A stretch of DNA of 64,000 nucleotides from Tamarix chinensis (GCA_030549775.1 CM060175.1:81762245-81826244); one strand, 5' to 3'; counted from the stretch's first letter, positions 49,421 through 62,000 are shown. The notes: a model not told the origin generated them from the letters alone. Translations and numbers: made by a program.

Positions 49421-50225
49421 TCGTTTATGGAATGCTGACTTGAAAGAAAATGATGAATTAGGGATTGGGTTAAATAATATCAACGTTTTTCTTTTACCAT
49501 TTGTCAAAAAATTTAATAGAAGGAAGAAGGAAACTTTACTAGTTGATACTATTTAAATTTTTTTATTTATAATTTTACGATTGCAAGTAAATTACTAATT
49601 TGTTGTTCAACTCTCATCTAGCGACCACTCATTATTGCTTGCTTTGGGGTCTCTATAACCTGGTTGTTGATCATCTTCGGCATTTCGGTTTTCTACTCTT
49701 CTTCACCATCAACCATATTCTTCAATCTTCAAATTATTGTAAGTCATAGATTTGAACTAGTCGACATCTTCCTCTTATATGCTTAATTATTTTAGTCTGG
49801 TAGTTTCATATGTAAATAATAATAAATAAAAAATTTGTTTGGAAGAATGGAATTCCTTTAACTATATTAACTCGTTCAATTTCTAGTGTTGTCATGTGGA
49901 TTTGTATTTCATAAGTTTTCTTTTGTTTAGGTAAAGTTTAGTACTTATATTTTGGTAGTTCCATAAGTATTTACCTAAAATTTCATCCAGCAACTTGATC
50001 ATTTGTTTTCATCTACATTACTAACATTTTTTTATTGCTTATTTTGTGTAGGTACTTAATTATTATAGCAGATATAGTACAAATCTAGTGGTGCAATGTT
50101 TCTGAGAAAAGGACCATAAGGGACAAGACACAATGTATGACTCTCCATTTCTATCTTATTAGCTTATTCAATAAGATTCTATCACGGTGTTTTTTTTCCT
50201 TTTATGTTTAGTAATGTTTGCTAGA

Positions 50226-51139
50226 AATTATAGATCCGAATATGAAAAACATAAGAAAAAAAAAAGAAAGTAGAAGAGTTTATTCAATCTTAAAAAGGTA
50301 CGCTTGATAAATTTATTATTAGTAGCAAGCAAAATACTTTAAAAAACAAGTGTGAAAAATATTACTAATGAATCTCTTGACAGTAACGATAATGATATTA
50401 GTAATGCTCTAGAACATAATGAAGAAGATAAAGGATATGATGGGATAAATAAATGCATAAGCGAAATGAATTCACATGGAGACATAGATATGTATAAATC
50501 ATGATCCATAAAATTGACAAAAATATTAGTAATAACTTAAGAGATTTAATGGTTGAGAATGGACCTATTAGATATGATAATCAATACTTTTATAAAGATT
50601 ATAACTCTAGACATTTTTCTTGTACATATTACACTAGAAAATTGTAAAATAAATAAATACACGATTGAGCGAAGTTGGTTTACTCAAAAAAATTAGATAA
50701 AGTATTTTACTTTTGCTTTGGATTATCTTCAAAGTTAAAATTGAATTTTTGCTTATAAATGATGGTTGAAAAGATTGAAAAAATATTGGTGATAAGCTCA
50801 AGGAAAATGAAACAAGTAATAAGCACATTATTAATATGAATTCTTGGATTGATGTGAATATTTGGAAAAAAAATATTCATTACTTTATGACATGGCCTTG
50901 ATATCAATAACACGAGAGGACAATGGTATGACAATAGTTCTAATATGAAAGAGAAACATCAAGGTATGCAAAAATGGCTATTAGATATAAACCCTTGGGC
51001 ATTTTATACACCTTATGATTTTCATAGTCTTCATTTATTACTTTTTGACATCGCTAGTTATTATTCTAAAGCGATTGCTTTGTTTAGAGTGCTGCAACAT
51101 ATTTATTCAATATTTTTTTCCTCTAATGAATGGGTCTGA
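50226..51139 (+). pseudogene. hAT transposase fragment, unit 2
   Basis: The duplicate of 43010-43923, with the same internal deletion and most of the same stops. The open frame at 50945-51139 differs from its partner by only a few residues (for example QGM for QGV, AIALFRVLQ for AITLFRVPQ). The shared defects show the fragment was already dead when duplicated. Confidence 0.75.
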
Positions 51140-51534
51140 TGCATTAAATATTTATAGTCTACTACAATAAGCAATGGGTCTAATGCAGTAACCACATCCT
51201 CGTGGAATGCCCTTTTTTTAATAAAAAAAATATTACCCTATTGCAACAACTCCAGGTCTATAGGAGCAACTCTTATCATAACTAAAAGCTAAATTTATTT
51301 ATTTTTCCTAATTTTTTTATTACAACCTTATAAAATTTAAGGATATACTTTTTTACTATACTTTTTTAAAATTTAGACTTTTTTTATATGACTATGAACC
51401 ATTAATAATGCATAATTTTGTTTTCACATTAATATTAATATATAATTGATAATGTTAACGGAAATTAAAGTATAACTATTGTTCATAATTTGAAATTGTC
51501 GGTACAATTTTTTTATCTATCATAAATAACTAGA

Positions 51535-52876
51535 CCGTATTCATCCTCATCATCTTCCTCTTCCACCTGCTCTACCTTCTCCCTTGACTCCATAAGTTGG
51601 TATCTAAGGTCTTATATTGCAACAATCTACAACCTGATAGTCTATTTTTGATTCCTTAGCACTTTGATATGTTTTTGAACAATTTTGATAATCTTACCAG
51701 GTTTTTCCTCAAGTACAGGTGCGCTGGTGTTGATACTAGCAGAAGATGTTGATCACGGTGTTGGTGGAGTTAAAGACGACGATGAAAAATAATCCTTCAA
51801 TAATTTACGAATAGACCTTTCATGGTCACGTGGTTATCCAAGAACATCATGTACAATGGTCGCTTCATCAATCTGTATCGACTCGCTAGACCCGCATTCA
51901 CTCCCAAGAGATTGGACTCGAGCCTCCTCCATCATCCTTTGTCGTGTCTCCACTATTTCATTCTATATGAAAAATCAAAATTAAAAATAAATAGCTTATA
52001 AATAAAATATAATTAAATTAATTCCTTTATAGAATTACAAATTTATATATTTCTTCTCAGCATCCTCACTTACATATTTTCGATCCTTATAATGCATCTC
52101 TCTTAATGAAAAAAACAATTACTACTACAATAAAAAATATATGTACATATATATAACTTTATGAATAAAATTATAAAGTACGTATACAATACCTTGTTGT
52201 AGCAAAATTGATAAATTGACGACAAGCCATGGAGGTTAGGAGATTGTTGCTTACTTCTATTTTTTTCATTTCTTTCTAACTTTGTCTGCAAATCAAGAAA
52301 TATTAATACTTAATTAATATCAATACTTCTTAAGTTTATTTGTATATAATATTATACAAATACCTTTTTTAGGAGTATTTTAAAACCCCCGAAGCTTCTT
52401 TTAATTCTCATCGTTCAAGTCATTCAGTTTCTTCCTATTTTTTTAGACTAATTCTAGAGCTAACTTTTTCTTCTCTGATAGGTGTCACGGAGCAATCTAT
52501 AAATAGTCTCTCATACTCACGAGTGCAGTGTCTCTTTCCATTCATCCAAGTTAAAATATTTCTTCAAGCAGAATAAAACTACCTATCAGTTAACTAACAA
52601 CCATTAAAATTATAAATTAAAAGATGCTTGTAGTTAACTATTACCTTAATCTGGAGGACAGTCTTATCTTTATCCTTCTTTAGAACACAATTCCAATAGT
52701 CATGGTGCATAGGGATCATATTCTCAATCTCATTCCCAATATGCCTAAAAAATAATGTATCATTATAACCAATAAGTCTCCAAGCCCTATTAAACTTATT
52801 TGACTACTAGAGATAAAATCTTATATAATTATTTTTTCTAAACTCTTCATGCATATTGATGGATTTGACTTGGAGC
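51535..52876 (-). pseudogene. CACTA transposase remnant, unit 2
   Basis: The duplicate of 44319-45660 on the minus strand, with the same block order (WNCVLKKDKDKIV region, RSKQQSPNLHGLSSIYQF at about 52270-52205, MMEEARVQSLG and DEATIVHDVLG near 51930-51840). By-eye differences from unit 1 run at a few per 100 bp, including changes that alter residues, consistent with no selection. Confidence 0.7.
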
Positions 52877-53302
52877 ATTTTGGACGTGTTGGAGATGCAA
52901 CATGCATCATATTAGTTAACTAAATAAGTAAAATAGAATATGCATTGCTTTATTGTCTAATATATGGCAAACAAATATGATCAGAATCTACTATAAAATA
53001 CCCACTCTCAATAAAGTTTGGGGTACAGAAAATTACTATAGAAAAATTCATCTATATATACAGCCCTTACTTGTAACCATGTCTAAAAATGTGGTAAAAT
53101 AAACCAATTATAATACGACCTAAAATTATATAGCTATACATACAAACCCTCTCTAACATGTTGCCTAACTCATCACGTATCCATCTGGTATTGTACATAA
53201 TAGTTGTGTCACGAGACACCAAAAAGTAGGCTAGAAAACATGGGTCCCATAAGAGAGATATCGCATCACTTACAAATGGAAAAATATCTGATGAATTAGG
53301 GT

Positions 53303-54300
53303 ATTATCTAATTATTTAATTATAATTTTTAAAATTCCAATAATATTTTACTAATTATCATTTTTATTGTCTTATTATTCAACTATTTTAATAATACCTC
53401 ATCTAAGGTTAAGTATAATTTATTAATAATTTTATTTTCTTATTATTTAAAATTTTAATAATAAATTATTTAAGGCCCAAAATATCTTAGTATTTAAAAG
53501 TTTTATCATCTTATTATTCCTCTTAAGTATTTAATCATAAATTTTAAAAGTCCAATAATATTATATTAATTTACATTTTTATTATATTATCATTCCACTC
53601 TATTAATAATACTTTATCTATCATTAAAAATCATTTATTATCTAATAATTTTATATTCTTATTGTTTTAAATTTTAATAATAAATTATTTAAAGCCAATA
53701 ATATCTTATTATTTTTTAAGTTTTATTATCTTATTATTTCACTTAATTATTTAATCATAATTTTTTAAAGTCCAATAATATTTTATTAATTTACATTTTT
53801 ACTATCTTATTATTCCGATATATTAATAATACTTTATGTAAGGTTAATAAAATTTTATTATCTAATAATTTAATATCATTATTATTTTATAATTTAATAA
53901 CAAATTATTTAAGGCCAAATATATATTATTATTTTAAGGTTTTATTATCTCATTATTCCACTTAATTATTTAATTAGAAATTTTCACAGTCCAATAATAT
54001 TTTATTAATTTATATTTTTGTTATCTTATTATTCCACTCTATTAGTAATACTTTATATAAGGTTTAAAATAATTTATTATCTAATAATTATTTTTTCTTA
54101 TTATTTTAAATTTTAATTATTTTAGACCAATAATATATTACTATTTTAAAGTTTTATTATTTTATTGTTTCACTTAATCATTTAATCATAAATTTTCCAA
54201 GTCCAATAATATTTTATCAATTTTCATTTTTATTATCTCATTATTCCACTATTTTAATAATACTTTATCTAAGCCCAATAATTACTTAACAATTATAGAA
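53303..54300 (+). repeat. about 215-bp AT-rich tandem array, unit 2
   Basis: The duplicate of 46090-47085, with the same five-fold periodic TCCAATAATATTTTA phrase starting at 53335. Small indels make the offset drift by a few bp relative to 7216. Confidence 0.85.
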
Positions 54301-57300
54301 TATGCATTTCAATTATTACCACAAACACATACACAATCACATATCACGACAAACACATCAATATGTAAATACTAAAACCAACATCTATGTAATATTTAAC
54401 AATAGTCATATGTCACTAAAAATTTAAGAATAATCACATATAATATTTAACAAAACTTTTTGCAATAATTACATATTCAAAAAATAATATATAAATTACA
54501 ATCAAACCAAAAACTAAGCAAAAAAAATGCTAACATTAATAAATTAATAATTAAAACTTAATAAACTAAAAAAAAAGAATAAAATAACAAAGATTAAACA
54601 GAGATAAGGAGCAAGAAGAGGTGATGCAAGACAGCAGTGATGGTGGCGTTGATGGAAACCCATAAGAACACAAAAGAAAATGAAAGTAAAAGTAAGAACT
54701 AATAATAATATACAAGATTTTGATAATAAATTAATAAAAAAAACAAGGATTAAAGGCATAAATCATACCAAAAGGGTGAAAGAGAGGAAAGGAGATGCAA
54801 CGGTACAAGAGATCAGCGGATGCGATCGACAAATGTCATGTACAATTAGATTTCTTTCATTTTATATAATTTGTATCTACTACAGCGACTCCCCCTCAAC
54901 TTCGACAATGGCTGATGTTGTAGAATGTCATTTACATAAATGACAGCGTTTTGGTTGACCATATTATAGCAACGGTTTTTGAAATGCCCCAAAAAATTCT
55001 AATATTAAATATTATATTTAAATGAGTTTTTATCATAAAGATTAATTAAATAAATTATTTGATTAAAATAAAAGAAAATTAATTAGGGAAAATCAAGAAA
55101 AAATTTATAAGTATGTTAATTAAGAGAAATTGGGTATTTTAGCTAATTAAGGATTTGTATTTTAGAAATTAACTAAATAAATTATTTTATTTAAAATGAT
55201 GAGGAGAAAATAGTTTCAAATTAATGTTAATTTTATAAATAAATTAATGGAAGAAAATTAGGGTGTTTTGCTAATTAAAATGAAATTTATGAAAAATATT
55301 TTAAATATCCTAATTTAGCCTAAAAAGGGATTTAAATTTTATTTTTTTAAATGTTATATTTTTAAATATTCTAAATATTCAAATTAATTTAATTCATCCT
55401 AACCTAATTATTTTCTCCTTTCCTTTTTCCCTTTTTTTTTATTTTCTTTCCTCCTTTTTCCTTTTCTTTTTCTTCTTTTTCTTTTTCCTCTTCTTTTTCT
55501 CCGGTTGGGCTGCCCTCTCCCGCGGCCCAATATTTTTCCCCTTCTTTCTTTCCCTCGGCCCAGCCCGCACCCACGCGTCCTCCTTCCGCCCTCCGCCGCG
55601 CCGCGTTTTGGCTCCGTTTACACCGAAACGCGTCGTTCGGTTTAATGACGCCCTCGACCGCGCGCGAACCGGCCTGGTTCTTCCCCTTTTCTTTTCTTTT
55701 CCCGGCCGACCCGACCGCCTCCCTTCCTTCTTCCTTCTTCCTCCTTCCTCCTCCGTCGCTGCGACGCAGGCTCCCGACCCATAAATGGCATCTCCGGCTA
55801 AGGTGATTAATACCGTCCGTTTCTTGTCTCATTGCCTTTCTCTTAACTCCAGGAATAAATTGGAATAATTATTGGACGTTAAATCTCGCCCGTTTCCTCT
55901 CCCTAGCCCCGTGAACCTTCGACCAAAACCAAGGAATCGTCGGCCGTTTTCTGCCACCGGCCACCCAATTTCTCGCATCTAATGCCTTCCTGCCGACATC
56001 CAAGACCCTATTATGCCATCCACCATCTATCAAAAGCCTGATTGTAGGAGTTGTGGAAGATTTTTCTTCCCCGAAACCCTCGGCGAGGGCTGCCATCATC
56101 GAGACTTTAGACGCCTCTTCCGCCTCCGTTAGCCAACTTAAGCGCCACCTCCTCATGCCAAATTCTTCCCTGCAACACCCTCTAGTTAACCAAACTAATT
56201 TCAACCTTCGATTCTTCTTGTACGAGCCTCAATAACCATGCAAAGTTAGATGCTCGTTTCGCCGGAATTTTGACCCCGAAGCCTTAATCCGCCTTCCACC
56301 GCCGTGCGCCGCCACCTTTGGCTGCACCACCACCATCATTTTGTCCCTCTCCTCCTGGGAAACAATAAACACCTCTTATATCACCTCAATTCTCCCTATC
56401 TTTTTCCCAACATCCATCTTTGTCTATGCTATTCTATTTTTCCGGCCACCGCCGCCGCCGCCGTGAACCACCGCCGATGCCGCCTATCCCCACCAGCTTA
56501 AGGTTGAACCCTAGTCCCTCTCAACCATTTTCCATATTATTATAAGCCTTGATTTAATTTATTTCAATTATTTGCATATAATTACCATTATTATTATTCT
56601 TAATATGTTTTATTATTATTTGATGAGAAATTTTATGCTGAATTTTACTTGCAGGGTGGAGAGTGATAATAAAATAATTTTATTGTTAGTTTCCAATTTT
56701 AAGTTATTAATTGAATTATTATAGGATTATTATCATTCTTCTTCTTATTATTATCATTAATATTATAATTATTATTATCGTTTATTATTTATTCTGGAAA
56801 ATCTTAGGTCCTAAATTTGTATTAACATTTGCACTTAATTATTTGAGTATTATTATTTCTACTGTTCTTATAACCATTAATAATAATATTATCATTATCT
56901 TTATTATTTTAATATTATTGTATAGGTTATTAATTTTATTATTAATATTAAATAAATGGTAAGTCATTAGTTATAAGTAGGGTCGAAACCCCACTTTAAA
57001 TTTTAAAGCTTATTATTATTATTATTATTATTATTCTCATTGACATTAGTTTTATTAATTTTGATATTATTATATTAGTATCATTATTATTATTAGGGTA
57101 AATTCTTGAATCCTATATTATAAAGGTTTATAATATCTCTATTATTTTTTATGTCTTTAGCAAAGTTAGAATTTTGTTAAGGTTATTTTATTAGTATGAT
57201 ATTAATTGGTCAAAGCTCTAAGGAGGCGTAGGAACGTGCTCCAAGACCGGTGTCGTTTCAGGTAAGGGGTGCTAAGGCCTTTTATGTGCTTATGGGCATT

Positions 57301-57559
57301 ACGTGTTTCGCATGCTATGTATCCTATGTATTATTATAATCATTCTGTATGTGATATAACGTGGATGATATGACGTGGAGTTGAAGTATGTTTTCGTATA
57401 GCATGTGTATTGTTTGTGTATGACCCTGTAAGACATGCATGTGAGGATGTTGATATGATTTTATGTGGGAGAAAGGATGAAAAAGGAGGATGGGAAAAGA
57501 AGTTGACTAAGGAAAGTGAGTTGACCTAATTTTATGAATTTATAAGGAATAATCTATTG

Positions 57560-58220
57560 CATGGTTTTATTTAGAAGAATGTAATCTATGATGTTATATG
57601 GGAGAATCGAATTATTGTTTGTTTGGGAGAATCTAATTTATGATTTTAATTGGGAGAATCTAATTTATGATTTTAATTGGGAGAATCTAATTTATGATTT
57701 GTCTGGTGAAATCCAATTTATGGTTTTATATGGGGAAGTTTAATTTATGGTTTGGTATGATTTTATGTGAGAGAAATTAATATATGGTTTGTATGGAAGA
57801 ATTACATTTATGATTTGATTGGGAGAATATAATTTATGATTTTTTTGGGAGAATCCAAATTATGGTTTTGCTTAGGAGATTCTAATTTATGATTTTATGG
57901 GGAAGAATTTAACTTATGGTCTTGTATGGGAGAATCTAATTTGTGGTTATGAAAGGGGAGAATCTAATCAATTGTATTATGTGGAAAAATCTTTGGGTTT
58001 TATATGATTTGGATCTTTGTGTTGGTATGGGTTGAATTTAGGGGTTTTTTTTGTGAATGAATCTTTGGGTTGTATATGGTTTGAACTTAGGGTTTGGTAA
58101 GGATGGATACTTAGTTTGGTATGGATGAATCTTTGGGTTTTATATGGTTTGAATCTAGGATTTGGTATGAATGAATCTTTGGGTTATGTGGAATGAATTT
58201 AGGGTTTTGTATGATGAGAT
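57560..58220 (+). repeat. GGGAGAATCTAATTTATGG minisatellite in LTR
   Basis: Roughly fifteen imperfect copies of a 25-29 bp unit around GGGAGAATCTAATTTATGGTT (57560-57985). They are followed by several copies of a related GAATCTTTGGGTTTTATATGG unit (58006-58220). Units are degenerate and not separated by unique spacers, so this is a minisatellite, not CRISPR-like. Confidence 0.75.
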
Positions 58221-58689
58221 TTTGGATTTTGCATAATGGTTAATGGTTGTATGGTGGTATTAGGGTTTGCATGGAAGTTAATAATTGCATGGGATGTGTA
58301 AAGTTTGTATGAGAGTGAGGTTTACGTATGGAACGCTGATTTGGGATTTGAGGAAAGTAATGTAAGTATTATTTGGGTGATTGAACATTTGAAGGGAAAA
58401 TAGTGTGTGGAACATTATATGGGTACATAGGAAACCGAGCTAGGGTTCGTGTGGATAATTAGGGTTTAGGGATAAAACCCTAGAGTGAGATGTGAAGTAG
58501 AATTGGAGGATAAGTGTGAAGGGAGCGATCCATGCATGTCTAGGGTTTGGTGGTAGCACGTGTGTAATTGGTGAATAAAGTATGATGATGAATATGGAAT
58601 TTATGATTTATGATTCGTGCTTGTGCATGGTGAAAGCCTTTGAATAAGATACTTAAGACACTAATCATATGAAGTGGAAGATTATTGAG

Positions 58690-59095
58690 CCGAGTCCAAA
58701 CCGATCCACCGGTCAGGAATAGTGGTTAGGACGCGTAGTCCTATGTGCGACCGATCCACTGGTTATAATAGTGGTTAGGACATGAGGTCCTATATGTGAC
58801 CGGCCCACCGGTAATAATAGTGGGGTGACTCGAGCTCAATAAACACAAACCAGTATCATTAAAGCTCTTAAAAGATACTAATTACTTACAGTGGAACACC
58901 ATGCGAGGAGGAACCAAACCGATCCACCGGTTAGGAATAGTGGTTAGGGTTGCTACCCTATGTGTGACCGATCCACCGGTAATAATAGTGGTTAGGGCAT
59001 GATGCTCTATTGTGACCGATCCACTGGTAATAATAGTGGTTAGGGCGTGATGCTCTATTGTGACCGGCCCACCAGTTATAATAGTGGGGTGTTCC
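58690..59095 (+). repeat. 48-bp ACCGATCCACCGGTAATAAT repeat in LTR
   Basis: Seven copies of a unit with GACCGATCCACCGGTAATAA and TAGTGGTTAGGGC occur in two blocks (58690-58830 and 58920-59095), unit length close to 48 bp, separated by about 90 bp of non-repeat sequence. Each block closes with a GACCGGCCCACC...TAGTGGGGTG variant, so the arrangement looks like a duplicated higher-order block. Confidence 0.8.
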
Positions 59096-62000
59096 TCCGC
59101 TCGCATGGATTGATAAAAGGCATGGTGTGAATTGGATTCTGATAAGAGATTAATTAAATAATTAATCTGGATTATGATTGGGCCTTTGTACTTTTACCTG
59201 AATTGTTCATATACATTTATATTGTTATGTTGGATTATGCCTGTTATTAATCTGCATGGATTATGCGCTTGTGTGTTGGCCTTAGTGCTCGGTTACCTTA
59301 CTCAGTACGTAGCGTACTGATCACCCTTTTTATGGGTGCTGCTCATTCCCACGAGTAGTATGCCTTCTGAATTTGTGCAGGTGGGCGAGATATCAGTTGG
59401 GGCCGAGTGTTGAGCGTGTTTGGCTCGAAGTTCGAGAGTGTTGTGGTCGTATTCATTCTTTACGCGATTTCATTCCTTTTGTTATTTCTTTGGTATAGTA
59501 TTTACCATTTTCTGATTCATTACTCGATTGAGTATTTTAATGAACCTTTTATCGGTTGTAAGTTTAATTCTCTTTTGGAAATGAATTACATTTCTTGATG
59601 CATACTCTGATTTTGTTTTACAACCGTTTAATGCTTATTTGGAAAATTGGATTGTATTGATTATTTATTTTCTTAGCCTTAGCACTTGGTACTGGAACGG
59701 TCGGAGAGAACCAGTCTGGTACTAAGTGTGGCGGTAACATTTCCAGAATTCACAAGTTTTCAATGCTTCTAATTTAATTACTTCCGCTTTTAAGAAAAAA
59801 AAATTAGTGAATTTTGGGGTGTTACAGTTTTCCTTATAACGTTAACTAGTTCCTGTAATATACCATGCCCAAAATATTTTCCACAACAATTCTCAGGATG
59901 GGAAAAAATTCTCACAACACCCTACAGTGACAAACCCCCACCTTACTGTGTCGACCCATTATTGTTAAAGAGGTATTTTTTTTTGCTAGGAAAGCTAGTG
60001 GAAGGATATATTTTTCAAGATACTATGACGACGATCGGTGTATATATTTTAATTAATTTAAAATATTTAGAGAGTAAAATAAATTTAATTAATGGTCGTT
60101 ACACCAACCATGTCACTGTCGTAGTAGCCTAATTTTTTTCAGTCATCAAATTGCTCATTCAATGATGACATGTCATTACAATAGACGTGTATGTTACGAC
60201 AATTATAACTATCATAAAAAAGGGTCATCATAATAAATGAATATTGTTGTTGTGAAAGTCTCACTTAGTAGACTAGGCGTCTAAGCATTGTGTATTTTAC
60301 TTGTGCATCTTCTAGGTGTCTTATTATTATGGTTGAAGACTCGAAGACTAGAATCAACTTCAAGCAGTATGTATACTAGGTTATGTTAAGAGTTAGAGTT
60401 GTATTTTTATTAAACTAAAATGCATAAGTTCTCATTATGGAAATTTAGATTTGTGGTGTTTTATAGAGTTTTTAAAAGGGTTTATATATCATACGGTCAT
60501 ACCACTAATACGAGTGTTTGATAAAAGAAAAAAATATTTTAGGAAAAGATTTAAATAAGTGTTTCTTATTAGGTCAGTCAAAATTAGCATGTTGACATCA
60601 TTTTATAGATGAAAATTGTAATACCCCGTATTTTTAAAATATAATTTTATTAAGCCTAATGATTTTATTAGCATAATTTAATGCTAATATTTAATTATTT
60701 TAATTTTGATTCGTTTTATGGATTTATCGACAATTTCAAATTCATATTTGAATTTAATTAATCGTGGTCGTTGCGAACCATTCTAGATAAATTCGTTCAC
60801 GACAATGATTTTATTATATTCTTATGATTTTGATTTTCGGTTAAAAGTATGTATTTCCTTTCTTTTGCGTATTTTGATTTTTATATTTTAGATTCGTTTT
60901 CGATTATAACTTCGTCGTGCGATTACGAATTTATTTTGGAGTTATATTTCGTTAACGAAATATATTATTCAAATTATAGAATTTCTGTTTAAATAGTTAA
61001 ATTTATTTTAATAATTTTATCTGTAGAAAATATTTCTGACTCTAAATTTATCCGTTTTCGAAAATAGTTAATATTTTTGGGAAGTTTTAAATTTAAAAGA
61101 TTTATTTAAGAATTTCTTTCCGAAATTAATTTTCTTCTATTTTACACTTTTTGATTTGCGGAAAACTAATTTCAGAAATTATTTAAATTAGTATCGGTTT
61201 ATTCGAATTTGGCTTAAATATTTTATTATATACTTTTAAATAATTTTTCGAAGTCTTATAATATATTTCCATAAATAATGTAAATTTTTATGTTCGTTGG
61301 TATAGCTTTTTATTAATTTTAAACGTTCGGGTCGTTTCGAAATAATTTTTGTTTAATAAATTTTAGATAAAATCTTCCAATAATAATTTATAAATATTCA
61401 GTATTTTATTTTATGTATATTTGTATTTAAGAAATAAAACTATAATTTAATAAATCTCGTTTGTTTAGGATAATCTAGCTCTTAAACTTATCTGATTTAA
61501 TTATGTTGTGGATTTTACCTTTTAAGTTTATTTAGTTGTTTTGTGGACTGTGAGTATATAAAAGTTAGAGGTGAATATTGAATAAATTAAACTAAATAAT
61601 TTGTTATTCTATCAACTCATTTTATTTAAATAAGGTTCAAAATAATATTTTTCTAAAAGCTACCTTTTTAAACTAATATAATAAGATATATTAAGCTAAA
61701 TTACTAAAATTTTAATTATCTACCAAAAACACTATAACTCACCCCATAAGTCATTTTAATTATTTTCTTCCCTAATTATTTTCCTTAATCCCTTCTTTCT
61801 CCCTTATTTTCCCTTTTCTTTTCCCCTCCTCCTTTCTTCCTTCTCCCCCCGACTAGGCCAGCCCGTCGGCCCAGATCACCCCAGGCCTCTCGCGCACCAG
61901 GCCATCCCCGCTTCTCCTTCGCCCGAACCGCCCGGCCGGTCGCCCCCTTCTTTTTCTTTTCTCACCTGGACCGACCGGTCCAGCCCCCTTTCCCTTTCCT

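Larger units (their letters stand above)
54980..59826 (+). mobile_element. 4.85-kb LTR-like insertion (probable solo LTR)
   Basis: Starts TGAAATGCCCCAAAAAATTC and ends GAATTTTGGGGTGTTACA: TG...CA with inverted terminal similarity. Perfect 5-bp target duplication GTTTT at 54975-54979 and 59827-59831; the empty site is preserved in unit 1 at about 47759. No gag-pol frame was found. The 3' part has the GTACGTAGCGTACTGA block (about 59300) and the ACTTGGTACTGGAACGG...TACTAAGTGTGGCGGTAACA block seen in other LTRs here, so a solo LTR of the large Gypsy type is most likely. Internal features: a CT/GC-rich tract (55400-56480), AT microsatellites (56580-57100) and two short-repeat arrays. Confidence 0.75.
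51160..60257 (-). mobile_element. CACTA-like element, unit 2, interrupted
   Basis: The copy of 43944-48190: left end GTC|TACTACAATAAGC at 51157-51160, right end TTGTTGTGAAA|GTC at 60257-60260. It is interrupted at 54979/59832 by an LTR-like insertion that landed in its subterminal region. Confidence 0.5.
49421..61487 (+). repeat. 7.2-kb tandem duplication, unit 2 (with insertion)
   Basis: This is a second direct copy of 42205-49420. Landmarks keep a 7216-bp offset (hAT frame 43729 and 50945; TACTACAATAA 43944 and 51160) until 54979, where a 4847-bp LTR-like element plus a 5-bp target duplication is inserted. After 59831 the offset becomes 12067 (LTR start 48550 and 60617). Sequence identity to unit 1 is clearly lower left of the insertion than right of it. 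Confidence 0.92.

Noticed and set aside
55404..56501. ORFs of 60-142 codons in the CT/GC-rich part of an LTR
   Set aside because: They are low-complexity products (Lys/Glu/Gly or Ser/Pro/Leu runs) of a pyrimidine-rich tract, lie on both strands, and fall within the LTR-like insertion.
56711..56962. 83-codon Ile/Leu/Asn ORF that looks like a membrane protein
   Set aside because: Produced by ATT/TTA microsatellite sequence inside an LTR; no true coding signal.
57560..59095. Regular repeats resembling a CRISPR array
   Set aside because: Plant nuclear context, degenerate units directly adjacent without unique equal-length spacers, and no cas genes. They are LTR-internal minisatellites.
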